Below, one piece after another: positions 18,076-26,707 of a stretch of DNA of 64,000 nt. Source of the stretch: Massilia sp. YIM B02443 (GTDB taxonomy: Bacteria > Pseudomonadota > Gammaproteobacteria > Burkholderiales > Burkholderiaceae_D). Numbering within the stretch: the first letter of the stretch is position 1; each line of letters opens with the position of its first letter. The stretch spans positions 92,909-156,908 of the forward strand of contig NZ_JASNRA010000015.1 in the NCBI RefSeq assembly GCF_030411955.1, given 5' to 3'. The translations under genes were made by a program, and so were the position numbers. The notes beneath the pieces were generated by a model that worked only from the letters and a program-made list of their open reading frames with translations, made no database searches and was not told the origin of the DNA.

Positions 18076-18096
18076 CGCATTGATCGCCACCGCACC

Positions 18097-18300
18097 ATGA
18101 AGAACCGCATCCGCGAACTGCGCGCCGAGCAGGGCTGGAGCCAGGCCGACCTGGCCGAGCGCCTCGACGTGTCGCGCCAGAGCGTCAACGCGATCGAGAC
18201 CGGGCGCTATGATCCCAGCCTGCCGCTCGCTTTTACGATATCCCGGCTGTTCGGCCTGCCGGTCGAAGCCATCTTTTCACCTGATCAGGAGTCCGCATGA
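18097..18300 (+). CDS. Short XRE-family HTH transcriptional regulator
   Basis: 67 residues, essentially only the helix-turn-helix domain: IRELRAEQGWSQADLAERL, then VSRQSVNAIETGRYDPSLP, then a hydrophobic end (FTISRLFGLPVEAIF). This is the compact Cro-like type, which binds DNA as a dimer and usually regulates its own operon. The palindromes at 17601-17660 are the obvious sites. The stop overlaps the start of the next gene by 4 nt (ATGA). Confidence 0.93.
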   Translation: MKNRIRELRAEQGWSQADLAERLDVSRQSVNAIETGRYDPSLPLAFTISRLFGLPVEAIFSPDQESA

Positions 18301-19250
18301 GAACTTCCCTGTTGCTTGCCCTGGCGCTCGGCGCCGCCACCGCGCCCGTCCTGGCCCAGACGCCAGCTAACTCAGCCCCGGCCCCAACCACGGCCGCCAG
18401 CAGCCGCTACGCCGCCTACATCGCGCCGGCCGAGCGCTTCGAATCCGGCACGCTGCTGGTCGAGCGTCACGGCTCGCGCGGCCGTCCGCTGGTGCTGATC
18501 CCAGGCCTGGCCAGCGGCCCGTGGGTATGGCAGCAGACCATCCAGCAGTTCAAGGACGAGTATACGATCTATGTCGTCACCCTGCCCGGCTTCGACGGCC
18601 GCCCGGCCCCGACCGGCGCGCCGATCGAGGGCGCCCGCGCCGCGTTGCGTGACCTGATCGCACAGCGCAAGCTGAACAAGCCGGTGCTGGTCGGCCACAG
18701 CCTGGGCGGCACGCTGGCGCTGGCCGTGGCTGCCGACCTGGGCGCGCGCGTCGGCGGGGTGGTCGCCATCGACGGCCTGCCGGTGTTCCCCGGCACCGAG
18801 AACATGCCGCCCGAGCAGCGCCCGCAGGCGGCGGTCAACGTGCGCACCCGCATGGCGCAAGGCCGGCCGGACGCCTACGCCGACGAACAGCGCCAGTACA
18901 TGCGCGGCCAGGGCGTGCTCGACATCGGCAAGGCCGACGCCATCACCCCGCTGCTGCTGCGCAGCGACCGCGAGGCGGTCGGCGCCTACGTGGCGGATTT
19001 GCTGGCGCTCGACCTGCGGCCGGAACTGGGCAAGATCAGCGCGCCGGTGCTGGTGATCGCGCCGTATTACGAGTACGATGCGATGCAGGATGGGCTGAAC
19101 ATGGCGGCCAAGGTCGAACACTACCGCAGCCTGCTGGAGGGCGCGCCCTCGGTCGAGGTGGCGCCGATCTCGCCGGCGCGCCACTTCGTCATGATCGACC
19201 AGCCGCTGGCGCTGGCCGGGCAGCTGAAACGCTTCCTCGACCGCAAATAA
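18297..19250 (+). CDS. Exported alpha/beta hydrolase
   Basis: 317 residues. A signal peptide (LLLALALGAATAPVLAQ) predicts periplasmic or secreted localisation. The nucleophile elbow GHSLGG puts Ser near residue 138. The oxyanion region VLIPGLASGPWVW is near 65-77, and the catalytic His is in SPARHFVMID near the C-terminus. Substrate unknown; an esterase- or lactonase-like activity is possible. It is translationally coupled to the XRE gene (4-nt overlap), so its level should follow that repressor. Confidence 0.88.
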   Translation: MRTSLLLALALGAATAPVLAQTPANSAPAPTTAASSRYAAYIAPAERFESGTLLVERHGSRGRPLVLIPGLASGPWVWQQTIQQFKDEYTIYVVTLPGFDGRPAPTGAPIEGARAALRDLIAQRKLNKPVLVGHSLGGTLALAVAADLGARVGGVVAIDGLPVFPGTENMPPEQRPQAAVNVRTRMAQGRPDAYADEQRQYMRGQGVLDIGKADAITPLLLRSDREAVGAYVADLLALDLRPELGKISAPVLVIAPYYEYDAMQDGLNMAAKVEHYRSLLEGAPSVEVAPISPARHFVMIDQPLALAGQLKRFLDRK

Positions 19251-19276
19251 GAAAGTAACACCGACAAGGAGACGCC

Positions 19277-19498
19277 ATGCCTTCGCTCTCGCACTGGATC
19301 GGCCAGTACCTGCTGGCCGCGCTGACCATGTTCGGCCTGCTCGCCGCGATCGACCTGATGCGCGGCGACAGCCTGGCCGCCACCTGGCTGCCGACACTGG
19401 CCTGGTCGGCGCTGGCCGCCGCCTTCTTCATCGGCGCGCGCTGGCGCCAGGCCAGCCGCGGCGCCGCCTGCGCCCTGTGCAAGGACGAACAGGCGTAA
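19277..19498 (+). CDS. Small membrane protein, last gene of the XRE operon
   Basis: 73 residues with two hydrophobic segments (YLLAALTMFGLLAAIDL and TLAWSALAAAFFIGARW) and a short C-terminal tail with two cysteines (CALCKDEQA). The ribosome binding site AAGGAG lies 7 nt upstream of the ATG, and the gene starts 26 nt after the hydrolase. Function unknown. The cysteines could bind metal or form a disulfide, but that is speculation. Confidence 0.7.
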   Translation: MPSLSHWIGQYLLAALTMFGLLAAIDLMRGDSLAATWLPTLAWSALAAAFFIGARWRQASRGAACALCKDEQA

Positions 19499-19606
19499 GT
19501 CTCCACCCCATCCATCCTCCAGGATCGCGCGCGGCGCATTTCGGCAGACTGCCGGCCTGCGCCGCGCTGGCATGTTCATGCCTTTGTCATACCTGCAATA
19601 TTCCGC

Positions 19607-19634
19607 TTGACTTCGGATGTGACAGGCATATTCT
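19607..19634 (+). promoter_or_regulatory. Sigma70-like promoter of the TRAP binding-protein gene
   Basis: TTGACT (19607-19612) and TATTCT (19629-19634) are 16 nt apart in the 220-nt gap before the binding-protein gene. Transcription would start near 19641, leaving a leader of about 78 nt. Confidence 0.5.
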
Positions 19635-19718
19635 TGTACGGGCCACGAACGATGGCCGCCCGCATGACGAGGAAGCCACGATTCACAGGCAGTCCGTTAA
19701 ACATCTTGGAGGATGTGT

Positions 19719-20759
19719 ATGTCGGTACATAATAAATCAGCGATGACCCGCAGGACATTGCTGGGCGCAATCGCGACCAGTCCGCTCTGGCTGCAGCAGG
19801 CCCAGGCCCAACCCAATAATCTCAAGATCTCGCACCAGTTTCCCGCAGGCAGCATCAACCTCGGCGATTTCCGCGACCGCCTGAGCCGCAAGTTCGCGGC
19901 CGAAGTCGAGAAGCGCACGCGCGGCGGACTGAAGTTCTCGATCTATGCCGGGTCGAGCCTGATGCAACCCAACGCCCAGTTCACGGCGCTGCGCAACGGC
20001 TCGCTCGACATGGCGCTGGTGCCGCTCTCGTACGCCGGCGCCCAGGCGCCGGAAGCCAACATCGGCCTGATGCCGGCGCTGGTGACGTCCTACCAGCAGG
20101 GCCACGGCTGGAAGAACGCGCCGGTCGGGCGCGAGCTGTCGCGCATCCTGGCCGAGCAAGGCATGGTCATCGTCAGCTGGATCTGGCAGGCCGGCGGCGT
20201 CGCTTCGCGCGGCGCGCCGATCGTCAATCCGGAAGATGCGCGCGGCCTGAAGGTGCGCGGCGGCTCGCACGAGATGGACCTGCTGCTGCGCGACGCCGGC
20301 GCCACCGTGGTCAGCATGCCGTCCAACGAAATCCACGCCGCCATGCGCAGCGGCGCGCTGGATGCAGCCTTGACCTCATCGACCTCGCTGATCTCGTTCC
20401 GCCTGCAAGAAACGGCGCGCTCCCTGACGACGGCGCGCGGCGGCTCGTACTGGTTCATGTTCGAGCCGCTCCTGATGTCGCGCACCGTGTTCGAGCGGCT
20501 GCCGAAGTCGCAGCGCGAGGCGGTGCTGGCGGTCGGCGGCGAGCTGGAACAATTCGCGATGGAAGCGGCGCGCATGGACGACGCGGCGGTGGCCTCGGTG
20601 TATCGCGGCGTCGGCGCCAAGGTGGTCGACCTGGACGCGCAGGCATTGCGCCGCTGGCAGGAAGTGGCGCGCAATACGGCGTGGAAGGAGTTCGGGGAGC
20701 GCAACGGGAATTGCGCCAAGCTGCTGTCGCTGGCGGAGCAGTCGATCGCGAAGTTGTGA
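19719..20759 (+). CDS. TRAP-type C4-dicarboxylate-like transporter, substrate-binding protein (DctP family)
   Basis: Periplasmic solute-binding protein of 346 residues. I choose the ATG at 19719, which sits 6 nt after GGAGG; the ATG at 19713 directly abuts that sequence. The leader MTRRTLLGAIATS has a twin-arginine pair followed by a short hydrophobic stretch, so Tat export is possible. The mature part shows the DctP pattern: KISHQFPAGS, GGLKFSIYAGSSLM, DMALVPLSYAG and the conserved Arg and hydrophobic segment LKVRGG. No DctQ or DctM membrane genes adjoin it, so it is an orphan. Its ligand is unknown. Confidence 0.88.
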   Translation: MSVHNKSAMTRRTLLGAIATSPLWLQQAQAQPNNLKISHQFPAGSINLGDFRDRLSRKFAAEVEKRTRGGLKFSIYAGSSLMQPNAQFTALRNGSLDMALVPLSYAGAQAPEANIGLMPALVTSYQQGHGWKNAPVGRELSRILAEQGMVIVSWIWQAGGVASRGAPIVNPEDARGLKVRGGSHEMDLLLRDAGATVVSMPSNEIHAAMRSGALDAALTSSTSLISFRLQETARSLTTARGGSYWFMFEPLLMSRTVFERLPKSQREAVLAVGGELEQFAMEAARMDDAAVASVYRGVGAKVVDLDAQALRRWQEVARNTAWKEFGERNGNCAKLLSLAEQSIAKL

Positions 20760-20786
20760 TCGCGGATGCGCGGGTTGCTTGGCGCA

Positions 20787-20904
20787 GGTTGAACGCGTCG
20801 GCGGCGAAGCCGCCAACCCTACGTTGGATTTCGGATTGGGGACGCTACCCCTATATATCCATGGACGCGTAGGGTTGGCGGCTTCGCCGCCGACGCGTTC
20901 AACC
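20787..20904. repeat. Perfect 37-bp inverted repeat (GGGTTGGCGG family)
   Basis: Arms 20787-20823 and 20868-20904 are exact reverse complements over 37 bp and enclose 44 nt. Each arm contains the inner palindrome GGCGGCGAAGCCGCC. It lies between the convergent TRAP gene and moaD, 4 nt from the moaD stop, where it can act as a bidirectional terminator. Related copies occur at 28743-28850 and 55549-55750. Confidence 0.9.
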
Positions 20905-20908
20905 CACC

Positions 20909-21166
20909 TCACCCACCCGTCACCGGCGGAAAAAACGCCACTTCCCCGCCGTCGACGACGGCGGTCTCAGGAGAGCACATCACCTGATTGCAGGCCATGC
21001 GCACCGCCTTCTCCGGCGCCAGCGCCTCGGCCCAGACACCGCCGCGCGCGCGCAGCAGTTCGCGCACTGCGCCCACGGTCCCTACGTCGGCCGGCAATTC
21101 CAGCGTTTCCTGGCCAACCCCGACTGCTTCGCGCAGCGCGGCAAAATATCGCAGCGTGACTTTCAT
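20909..21166 (-). CDS. moaD: Molybdopterin synthase sulfur carrier subunit MoaD
   Basis: Ubiquitin-like small subunit of molybdopterin synthase. Its C-terminal thiocarboxylate donates sulfur to precursor Z during molybdenum cofactor synthesis. 85 residues with start MKVTLRYFAALREAVG and the essential C-terminal Gly-Gly (PPVTGG). It follows moeA by 7 nt. The usual moaE partner is not next to it; the repeat at 20787 intervenes instead. Confidence 0.93.
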   Translation of the reverse strand: MKVTLRYFAALREAVGVGQETLELPADVGTVGAVRELLRARGGVWAEALAPEKAVRMACNQVMCSPETAVVDGGEVAFFPPVTGG

Positions 21167-21173
21167 GGTTCTC

Positions 21174-22421
21174 CTAATTCTGTAGTTCCGCGAACGGGAT
21201 GAAGCGCACCAGGTCGCCCGATGCGATGCGGTTGCCGGCCGGGTTGTCGACCAGCCCGTCGCCCCACACGGTCGAGGTCAGCACGCCCGAGCTCTGGTTC
21301 GGGAACAGGTCCAGCCCGCCCGCCGCGTTGACCCGCACGCGCAGGAACTCGTTGCGGCGATCGGCCTTGGCCTGGTCGAAATCGGCGCGCAGCAGATAGC
21401 CGCGCGGCTCGACTGGGCCGCTCACGCCCTGCAGGCGCAGCAGGAACGGCCGGACGAACAGCAGGAAGGTGACGAAGCTCGACACCGGATTGCCCGGCAA
21501 GCCGAGGAAGAACGCATGGCCCTCCGGGCGATCGACCTGACCGAACGCCAGCGGCTTGCCCGGCTTGACCGCGATCTGCCACATGTTCAGCCGCCCTTCG
21601 GCTTCCACCGCCGGCTTGATGTGGTCTTCCTCGCCCACCGACACGCCGCCCGAGGTGATGATCAGGTCATGCGCGCGCGCCGCTTCGCGCAGCGTGCTGC
21701 GGGTGGCCTCGAGCGAATCGGGCACGATGCCGTAGTCGGTGATGTCGCAGCCGAAGTTCTCGAGCAGGCCGCGCAGCGTGAAGCGGTTCGAATTGTAGAT
21801 CGACCCGGGTTTGAGTTGGTCCGCCGGCACGTCGCCCGGCATGGTCAGTTCGTCGCCGGTAAAGAACACCGCGACGCGCAGGCGCCGGCGCACCGGCAGC
21901 GTTGCCAGACCGACCGATGCGGCCAGGCCCAGCTCCTGGCTGCGCAGGCGCGTGCCGGCCGCCAGGATGGTCGCGCCGGCGCCGATGTCTTCGCCGCGGC
22001 GGCGGATCCATTCGCCGGCGCGCGGCGCGTGGCGCACGGTGACGCTGTCGCCGACCGCCTCGCACTGCTCCTGCATCACGACCGCATCCGCGCCCGGCGG
22101 AATCAGGGCGCCGGTGAAGATGCGCGCCGCGGTGCCGGGTTCGAGCTGCTGGCCGACGCTGCCGGCAGGGATGCGCTGGGCGACGCGCAGGGTCGCGCTG
22201 CCGCTGTCGCAGTCGGCGGCGCGCACGGCGTAGCCGTCCATCTGGGTGTTGTCGGCCGACGGCACGTCGATGGTCGAGCGCTGGTCTTCGGCCAGCACGC
22301 GGCCGTTCGCCTCCAGGGTCGGCACGGTGTCGGTTTCCCCAACCGGCAGCGCCGCATCCAGCAGCAGGTCGAGCGCTTCGCGCACCGACAGCATGGGCGC
22401 CTTGTGTCCAGGTGCGTTCAT
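21174..22421 (-). CDS. moeA: Molybdopterin molybdenumtransferase MoeA
   Basis: Inserts molybdate into adenylylated molybdopterin. 415 residues, the family length. Key segments are DNTQMDGYAVRAAD near residues 57-70, the MoaB/MogA-like domain with SGGVSVGEEDHIK near 268-280, and the LPGNPVSSFVTF motif near 311-322. The start MNAPGHKAPMLSV is 1 nt after the thrC stop, so thrC, moeA and moaD form one transcript. Confidence 0.95.
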   Translation of the reverse strand: MNAPGHKAPMLSVREALDLLLDAALPVGETDTVPTLEANGRVLAEDQRSTIDVPSADNTQMDGYAVRAADCDSGSATLRVAQRIPAGSVGQQLEPGTAARIFTGALIPPGADAVVMQEQCEAVGDSVTVRHAPRAGEWIRRRGEDIGAGATILAAGTRLRSQELGLAASVGLATLPVRRRLRVAVFFTGDELTMPGDVPADQLKPGSIYNSNRFTLRGLLENFGCDITDYGIVPDSLEATRSTLREAARAHDLIITSGGVSVGEEDHIKPAVEAEGRLNMWQIAVKPGKPLAFGQVDRPEGHAFFLGLPGNPVSSFVTFLLFVRPFLLRLQGVSGPVEPRGYLLRADFDQAKADRRNEFLRVRVNAAGGLDLFPNQSSGVLTSTVWGDGLVDNPAGNRIASGDLVRFIPFAELQN

Positions 22422-22422
22422 G

Positions 22423-23898
22423 TCACAGCCCCGTGCGTTCTGCGATGTAGGCCTTCATCAGGCCCACGTCCGGCTGCATCACGACGAAGCGCTGCGCCAG
22501 CGCCTCGATGTTCTCGAAGCCGGCCGGACGCGCGGCGTCCTGGCCCAGCGCTTCGACGATGGTCTCGTTGAACTTGGCCGCCAGCGCCGTCTCCAGCACG
22601 ATCATAGGCACGCCCGGCTGCACGTGTTCGCGCGCGACCTTGACGCCGTCGGCGGTGTGAGTGTCGATCGTGATGCCATATTGCCGCTGCACGTCGCGGA
22701 TGGTGGCCAGGCGGTCCGCATGGGTCGAGCGGCCGGAGGCGAAGCCGTACTGCGCGACCAGTTTGAACTCGTCGCCGTCGCTGCCGGGCGCGCCGGACAG
22801 GTCGAAGCCGCCGTGGGTCTCGACCTTGCGGAACAGCGCGTGGGTGCGCTCGGCGTCGCGGCCGACAAGCTCATACACGAAGCGCTCGAAGTTCGAGGCC
22901 TTCGAGATGTCCATCGACGGGCTGCTGGTGTGCAGGGTCTCGTTTGATGCGCGCACGCGGTAGACGCCGGTGCGGAAGAACTCGTCGAGCACGTCGTTTT
23001 CGTTGGTGGCGACGATCAGGCGCTCGATCGGCAGGCCCATCATGCGGGCGATGTGGCCGGCGCAGACGTTGCCGAAGTTCCCGGACGGGACGGTGAACGA
23101 GACCTTCTGTTCGTTGTTGGTGGTGGCCGCCAGGTAGCCGCGGAAGTAGTACACCACCTGGGCCACCACGCGCGCCCAGTTGATCGAGTTGACGGTGCCG
23201 ATCTTGTGGCGGGCCTTGAATTCGAGGTCGTTCGAGACCGCCTTGACCAGGTCCTGGCAGTCGTCGAACACGCCTTCGACCGCGATGTTGAAGATGTTTG
23301 GGTCCTGCAGGCTGAACATCTGGGCGGTCTGGAACGCGCTCATCTTCCGGTGCGGCGACAGCATGAACACGCGCACGCCGCGTTTGCCGCGCATCGCGTA
23401 TTCGGCGGCGCTGCCGGTGTCGCCCGAGGTGGCGCCGAAGATGTTCAGTTCATCGTCGTTCCTGGCCAGCGCGTATTCGAACAGGTTGCCGAGCAGTTGC
23501 ATCGCCATGTCCTTGAACGCCAGCGTCGGGCCGTTGGACAGGGCTTGCAGTACCAGCTTGCCGTTGGCGCCGTCTTCCAGCACGCGCAATGGCGTGATGT
23601 CGGCGCCCGACTCGTCGGCGCGGGCGTTGCGGTAGACCTCGGGTGTGTAGGTACGCGCGGTCAAGTCACGCAGGTCGGCGTCCGGAATGTCGGTGGCGAA
23701 CTTGCGCAGGATCTCGTAGGCCAGCTCGGCGTACGACAGCTTGCGCCATGCGTCGAGTTCGGCGCCCGTCACCTGCGGGTATTCGGCCGGCAGGTACAGG
23801 CCGCCGTCCGGCGCGAGGCCGGCCAGCAGGATGTCAGAGAAGGATTGGGGATTGCGTGCTGCGGACGCGCTGGTCGCGCGGGTGGACACATATTGCAT
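22423..23898 (-). CDS. thrC: Threonine synthase
   Basis: PLP enzyme that converts O-phosphohomoserine to threonine, 491 residues. The PLP lysine lies in GPTLAFKDMAMQ near residues 122-133 and the phosphate-binding loop is SGDTGSAAEY near 172. The N-terminal segment DGGLYLPAEYP is the classical threonine synthase start. In related Burkholderiales homoserine dehydrogenase usually precedes it. Here the upstream neighbour is a repeat and then sdaA. A minus-strand TATAAT lies about 40 nt upstream. Confidence 0.96.
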   Translation of the reverse strand: MQYVSTRATSASAARNPQSFSDILLAGLAPDGGLYLPAEYPQVTGAELDAWRKLSYAELAYEILRKFATDIPDADLRDLTARTYTPEVYRNARADESGADITPLRVLEDGANGKLVLQALSNGPTLAFKDMAMQLLGNLFEYALARNDDELNIFGATSGDTGSAAEYAMRGKRGVRVFMLSPHRKMSAFQTAQMFSLQDPNIFNIAVEGVFDDCQDLVKAVSNDLEFKARHKIGTVNSINWARVVAQVVYYFRGYLAATTNNEQKVSFTVPSGNFGNVCAGHIARMMGLPIERLIVATNENDVLDEFFRTGVYRVRASNETLHTSSPSMDISKASNFERFVYELVGRDAERTHALFRKVETHGGFDLSGAPGSDGDEFKLVAQYGFASGRSTHADRLATIRDVQRQYGITIDTHTADGVKVAREHVQPGVPMIVLETALAAKFNETIVEALGQDAARPAGFENIEALAQRFVVMQPDVGLMKAYIAERTGL

Positions 23899-23934
23899 AC
23901 GGTAGAAGATCCGGTTGGCTCACATTGAAACTTT

Positions 23935-23940
23935 ATTATA
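23935..23940 (-). promoter_or_regulatory. Probable -10 box of the thrC-moeA-moaD operon
   Basis: A consensus TATAAT on the minus strand (ATTATA at 23935-23940) is placed to start transcription near 23928, about 30 nt before the thrC ATG. The -35 region (about CATACA) is weak, so the promoter may need an activator. Confidence 0.5.
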
Positions 23941-24060
23941 GTGGGAGCGGGCGGGATTGTATGCTGTGCTGCAAAAAACTCTGTTTAGTGAAGAAAATTT
24001 GGGTTTGTTTGGGTGGGCGTGGGCGCGTTGTCATGATGTGCATGGCGGGCTGCGCTGCGG

Positions 24061-24174
24061 ACTTGGGTCCCCGCCTTCGCGGGGACGACGTTTCGAAGCA
24101 GGTGTCCGGATTCGACCGCCCGATGATCCCACTGCCCCAATCAACGTCGTCCCCGCGCAGGCGGGGACCCAAGT
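24061..24174. repeat. Inverted repeat of the GTCCCCGC...GCGGGGAC type
   Basis: Two 32-bp arms (24061-24092 and 24143-24174; ACTTGGGTCCCCGCC and its complement) enclose 50 nt between thrC and sdaA. It resembles the element at 3696-3782 with ATTCCC changed to GTCCCC, so the two are sister families. The remainder of the 315-nt gap 23899-24213 holds only the thrC promoter. Confidence 0.85.
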
Positions 24175-24213
24175 TTGCATGCATAGCGCGCAAGCCGGCA
24201 CGCACCACGGCCA

Positions 24214-25602
24214 TCAGCAAGCCGCGTGATTCACCGTCACCACATGCACCGCCAACCCGCCGAGCGAGGTTTCCTTGTACTTGACCTGCATGTCGGCCCC
24301 GGTCTGGCGCATGGTTTCGATCACGCTGTCCAGGCTGACGAAGTGAGTGCCGTCGCCCTTCAGTGCTAGCGAGGCCGCGGTGATCGCCTTGATCGCGCCC
24401 ATGCCGTTACGCTCGATGCACGGAATCTGCACCAGGCCGCCGATCGGGTCGCAGGTCATGCCGAGGTGATGCTCGATCCCGATCTCGGCCGCGTTCTCGA
24501 TCTGCTCATTGCTGCCGCCCAGCGCCGCCACCAGTCCGGCCGCGGCCATCGCGCAGGCCACGCCGACCTCGCCCTGGCAACCGACTTCGGCGCCCGAGAT
24601 CGACGCGTTCTTCTTGCACAGCATGCCGATCGCGGCCGACGTCAGCAAGAAGTCGCGCACGCCGCGCACCGGGTCGATCGGGCGGCAGTCTTCGGCGTAG
24701 TAGCGCAGCACCGCCGGGATGATCCCGGCCGCGCCGTTGGTCGGCGCCGTGACCACCCGGCCGCCGGCCGCGTTTTCTTCGTTGACCGCCATCGCGTACA
24801 GGCTGACCTGCTGCACCGCATCGTGCGGCAAGGCGTTCAGCGGCTGCTGCTGCGATTGCTGCGCCTGTTTCCACAGCCCGGCTGCACGCCGGCGCACGTT
24901 CAGGCCTCCCGGCAGGCGGCCTTCGGTCACCAGGCCGTGGCAGATGCAGGCCCGCATCACGCTCCAGATATTGTCCAGTCCTTCGTCGAGCTGGCCGTTG
25001 CTCATGCGTGCGCACTCGTTCGCGCGCAGCATGTGCGGGATGCTCAAGCCGTGGCGGCGCCCCTGCTCCAGCAGCTGCGCCATGGTGTCGAACGGGAACG
25101 GCACCGAGGCGGCGGGAGCGTCCGCCGCGCGCGCCTGGCTCTCGCCGGCGGCCGTGATGAAGCCGCCGCCGACCGAATAATAAATCCGCTCGACGATGCT
25201 GCCGTCCGCCAGATGCAGCACGAAACGCATCCCGTTCGGGTGCTCCGGCAAGGTGGATGCCTTGTGCCATACCAGGTTGGTCCTGGCGCTGAACGGGACG
25301 GTCTTCTCGCCCAGCAGCTTCAGTTCGCCGTCCAGCTCGGCCTCGGCCAGCTTGTCCTCGACCGCGTCGGGGTCGACGTCCTGCGGCGTCTCGCCCATCA
25401 GGCCCAGGATCACCGCCTTGTCGGTGGCGTGGCCGACGCCGGTCAGCGCCAGCGATCCGTACAGGTGGGCTTCGACGCCGACCGCCTGCTCCAGCACCCC
25501 GCTCTCGACCAGGAAGCGGCGCGCCGCCACCATCGGTCCGACGGTATGCGAGCTGGAAGGCCCGATGCCGATCTTGAACAGGTCAAATACGCTCATGTCC
25601 AT
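24214..25602 (-). CDS. sdaA: L-serine ammonia-lyase (iron-sulfur type, single chain)
   Basis: Deaminates L-serine to pyruvate using a 4Fe-4S cluster. 462 residues from the ATG at 25602, which has GGAG 8 nt upstream. The N-terminal part has [19 protein letters not shown]. The cluster cysteines lie in [20 protein letters not shown] and [19 protein letters not shown] longer open frame upstream would run into the tdh terminator and is rejected. It lies next to the threonine-degrading pair tdh-kbl but is separated by a hairpin. Confidence 0.95.
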   Translation of the reverse strand: MDMSVFDLFKIGIGPSSSHTVGPMVAARRFLVESGVLEQAVGVEAHLYGSLALTGVGHATDKAVILGLMGETPQDVDPDAVEDKLAEAELDGELKLLGEKTVPFSARTNLVWHKASTLPEHPNGMRFVLHLADGSIVERIYYSVGGGFITAAGESQARAADAPAASVPFPFDTMAQLLEQGRRHGLSIPHMLRANECARMSNGQLDEGLDNIWSVMRACICHGLVTEGRLPGGLNVRRRAAGLWKQAQQSQQQPLNALPHDAVQQVSLYAMAVNEENAAGGRVVTAPTNGAAGIIPAVLRYYAEDCRPIDPVRGVRDFLLTSAAIGMLCKKNASISGAEVGCQGEVGVACAMAAAGLVAALGGSNEQIENAAEIGIEHHLGMTCDPIGGLVQIPCIERNGMGAIKAITAASLALKGDGTHFVSLDSVIETMRQTGADMQVKYKETSLGGLAVHVVTVNHAAC

Positions 25603-25653
25603 CGTTGTGTCTCCGTGTAGGTCCGTGCTTTTTATCGTTGTTGTAAACGGATG

Positions 25654-25682
25654 AAAGGCCAGGCGTTGCCAGCCTGGCCTTT
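25654..25682 (-). terminator. Hairpin terminator after tdh
   Basis: An 11-bp perfect stem, AAAGGCCAGGC (25654-25664) and GCCTGGCCTTT (25672-25682), with a 7-nt loop. It starts 7 nt after the tdh stop. The U tract is short, so termination may be moderate. It separates the tdh-kbl operon from sdaA. Confidence 0.65.
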
Positions 25683-25688
25683 GGTCCA

Positions 25689-26651
25689 TCAGGCGGCGGC
25701 GCTCAGGCCGACGTCGATATTCTTCAGCATGTCGGCGACCATCTCGTCGACGCCGATGCGCTTTTCCCAGCCCCAGTCGCTGCGGGCGCGGCTGTCGTCC
25801 AGGCTCTTCGGCCAGGAGTCGGCGATCTGCTGGCGGCTGTCCGGCTTGTAGGCGATCTTGAAGCCCGGGCGCGCCGACTGGATCGCCGCGGCCAGTTCGC
25901 GCGGGTTGAACGAGACGCCGGCCACGTTGTACGAGGAGCGGATCGCCACCTTATCGCTCGGCGCTTCCATCAGCTCGATGGTGGCGCGGATCGCGTCCGG
26001 CATGTAGATCATCGGCAGCGTGGTCTCCGGTCCCAGGAAGCATTCATAGGTCTCGCCCTTGAGCGCCGCGTGGAAGATCGCGATCGCGTAGTCGGTGGTG
26101 CCACCGCCCGGAGGCGACTTGTAGCTGATGATGCCCGGATAGCGGATGCTGCGCACGTCGACGCCGTACTTGGCGTGATAGTACTCGCACAGGCGCTCGC
26201 CGGCGAGTTTACTGATGCCGTAGATCGTGGTCGGGTCCATGATCGTGTACTGCGCGGTAGCCTCGCTTGGGGTGTTCGGACCGAACGCGGCGATCGACGA
26301 CGGCCAGAACACCTTCAAGGGTTTGCCCGCTTCGCCGCGTTCGCGCGCGATTTCCAGGATGTTCAGCAGGCCGTCCATGTTCAGGGTCCAGGCCTTCAGC
26401 GGCGCCTTTTCGCCGGTGGCCGACAGCAGCGCCGCCAGCTGGTAGACCTGGGTCACGCCTTCCTCGACCACCAGGCGCATGACCGCGTCCTTGTCGAGCA
26501 CGTCCAGACGGGTGTAGCGCGCGGCGCCATACACGTTGTCCTGCCCGATGTCCGAGGCGATCACGTTCTGCGCGCCGTGCTTGTCGGCCAGCGCGCTGAC
26601 CAGTTCACTGCCGATCTGGCCATTGGCGCCGATGATGAGGATGCGTTCCAT
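25689..26651 (-). CDS. Epimerase-type L-threonine 3-dehydrogenase
   Basis: Oxidises L-threonine to 2-amino-3-oxobutyrate with NAD. It belongs to the short-chain/NAD-dependent epimerase fold rather than the zinc alcohol dehydrogenase type of E. coli Tdh. 320 residues. NAD-binding IIGANGQIGSEL is near residues 6-17, and the Tyr-Lys pair is in TTIYGISKLAGERL near 143. RYPGIISYKSPPGGGTTDYA is characteristic of this threonine dehydrogenase branch. AAGGA lies 7 nt before the ATG. It is 56 nt downstream of kbl, whose product uses its unstable product. Confidence 0.9.
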   Translation of the reverse strand: MERILIIGANGQIGSELVSALADKHGAQNVIASDIGQDNVYGAARYTRLDVLDKDAVMRLVVEEGVTQVYQLAALLSATGEKAPLKAWTLNMDGLLNILEIARERGEAGKPLKVFWPSSIAAFGPNTPSEATAQYTIMDPTTIYGISKLAGERLCEYYHAKYGVDVRSIRYPGIISYKSPPGGGTTDYAIAIFHAALKGETYECFLGPETTLPMIYMPDAIRATIELMEAPSDKVAIRSSYNVAGVSFNPRELAAAIQSARPGFKIAYKPDSRQQIADSWPKSLDDSRARSDWGWEKRIGVDEMVADMLKNIDVGLSAAA

Positions 26652-26707
26652 GCTGTGTTCCTTGGTTGTAGCGACTGCGATTGATCGTTCTGGTTAGCGG
26701 ACTTGAT

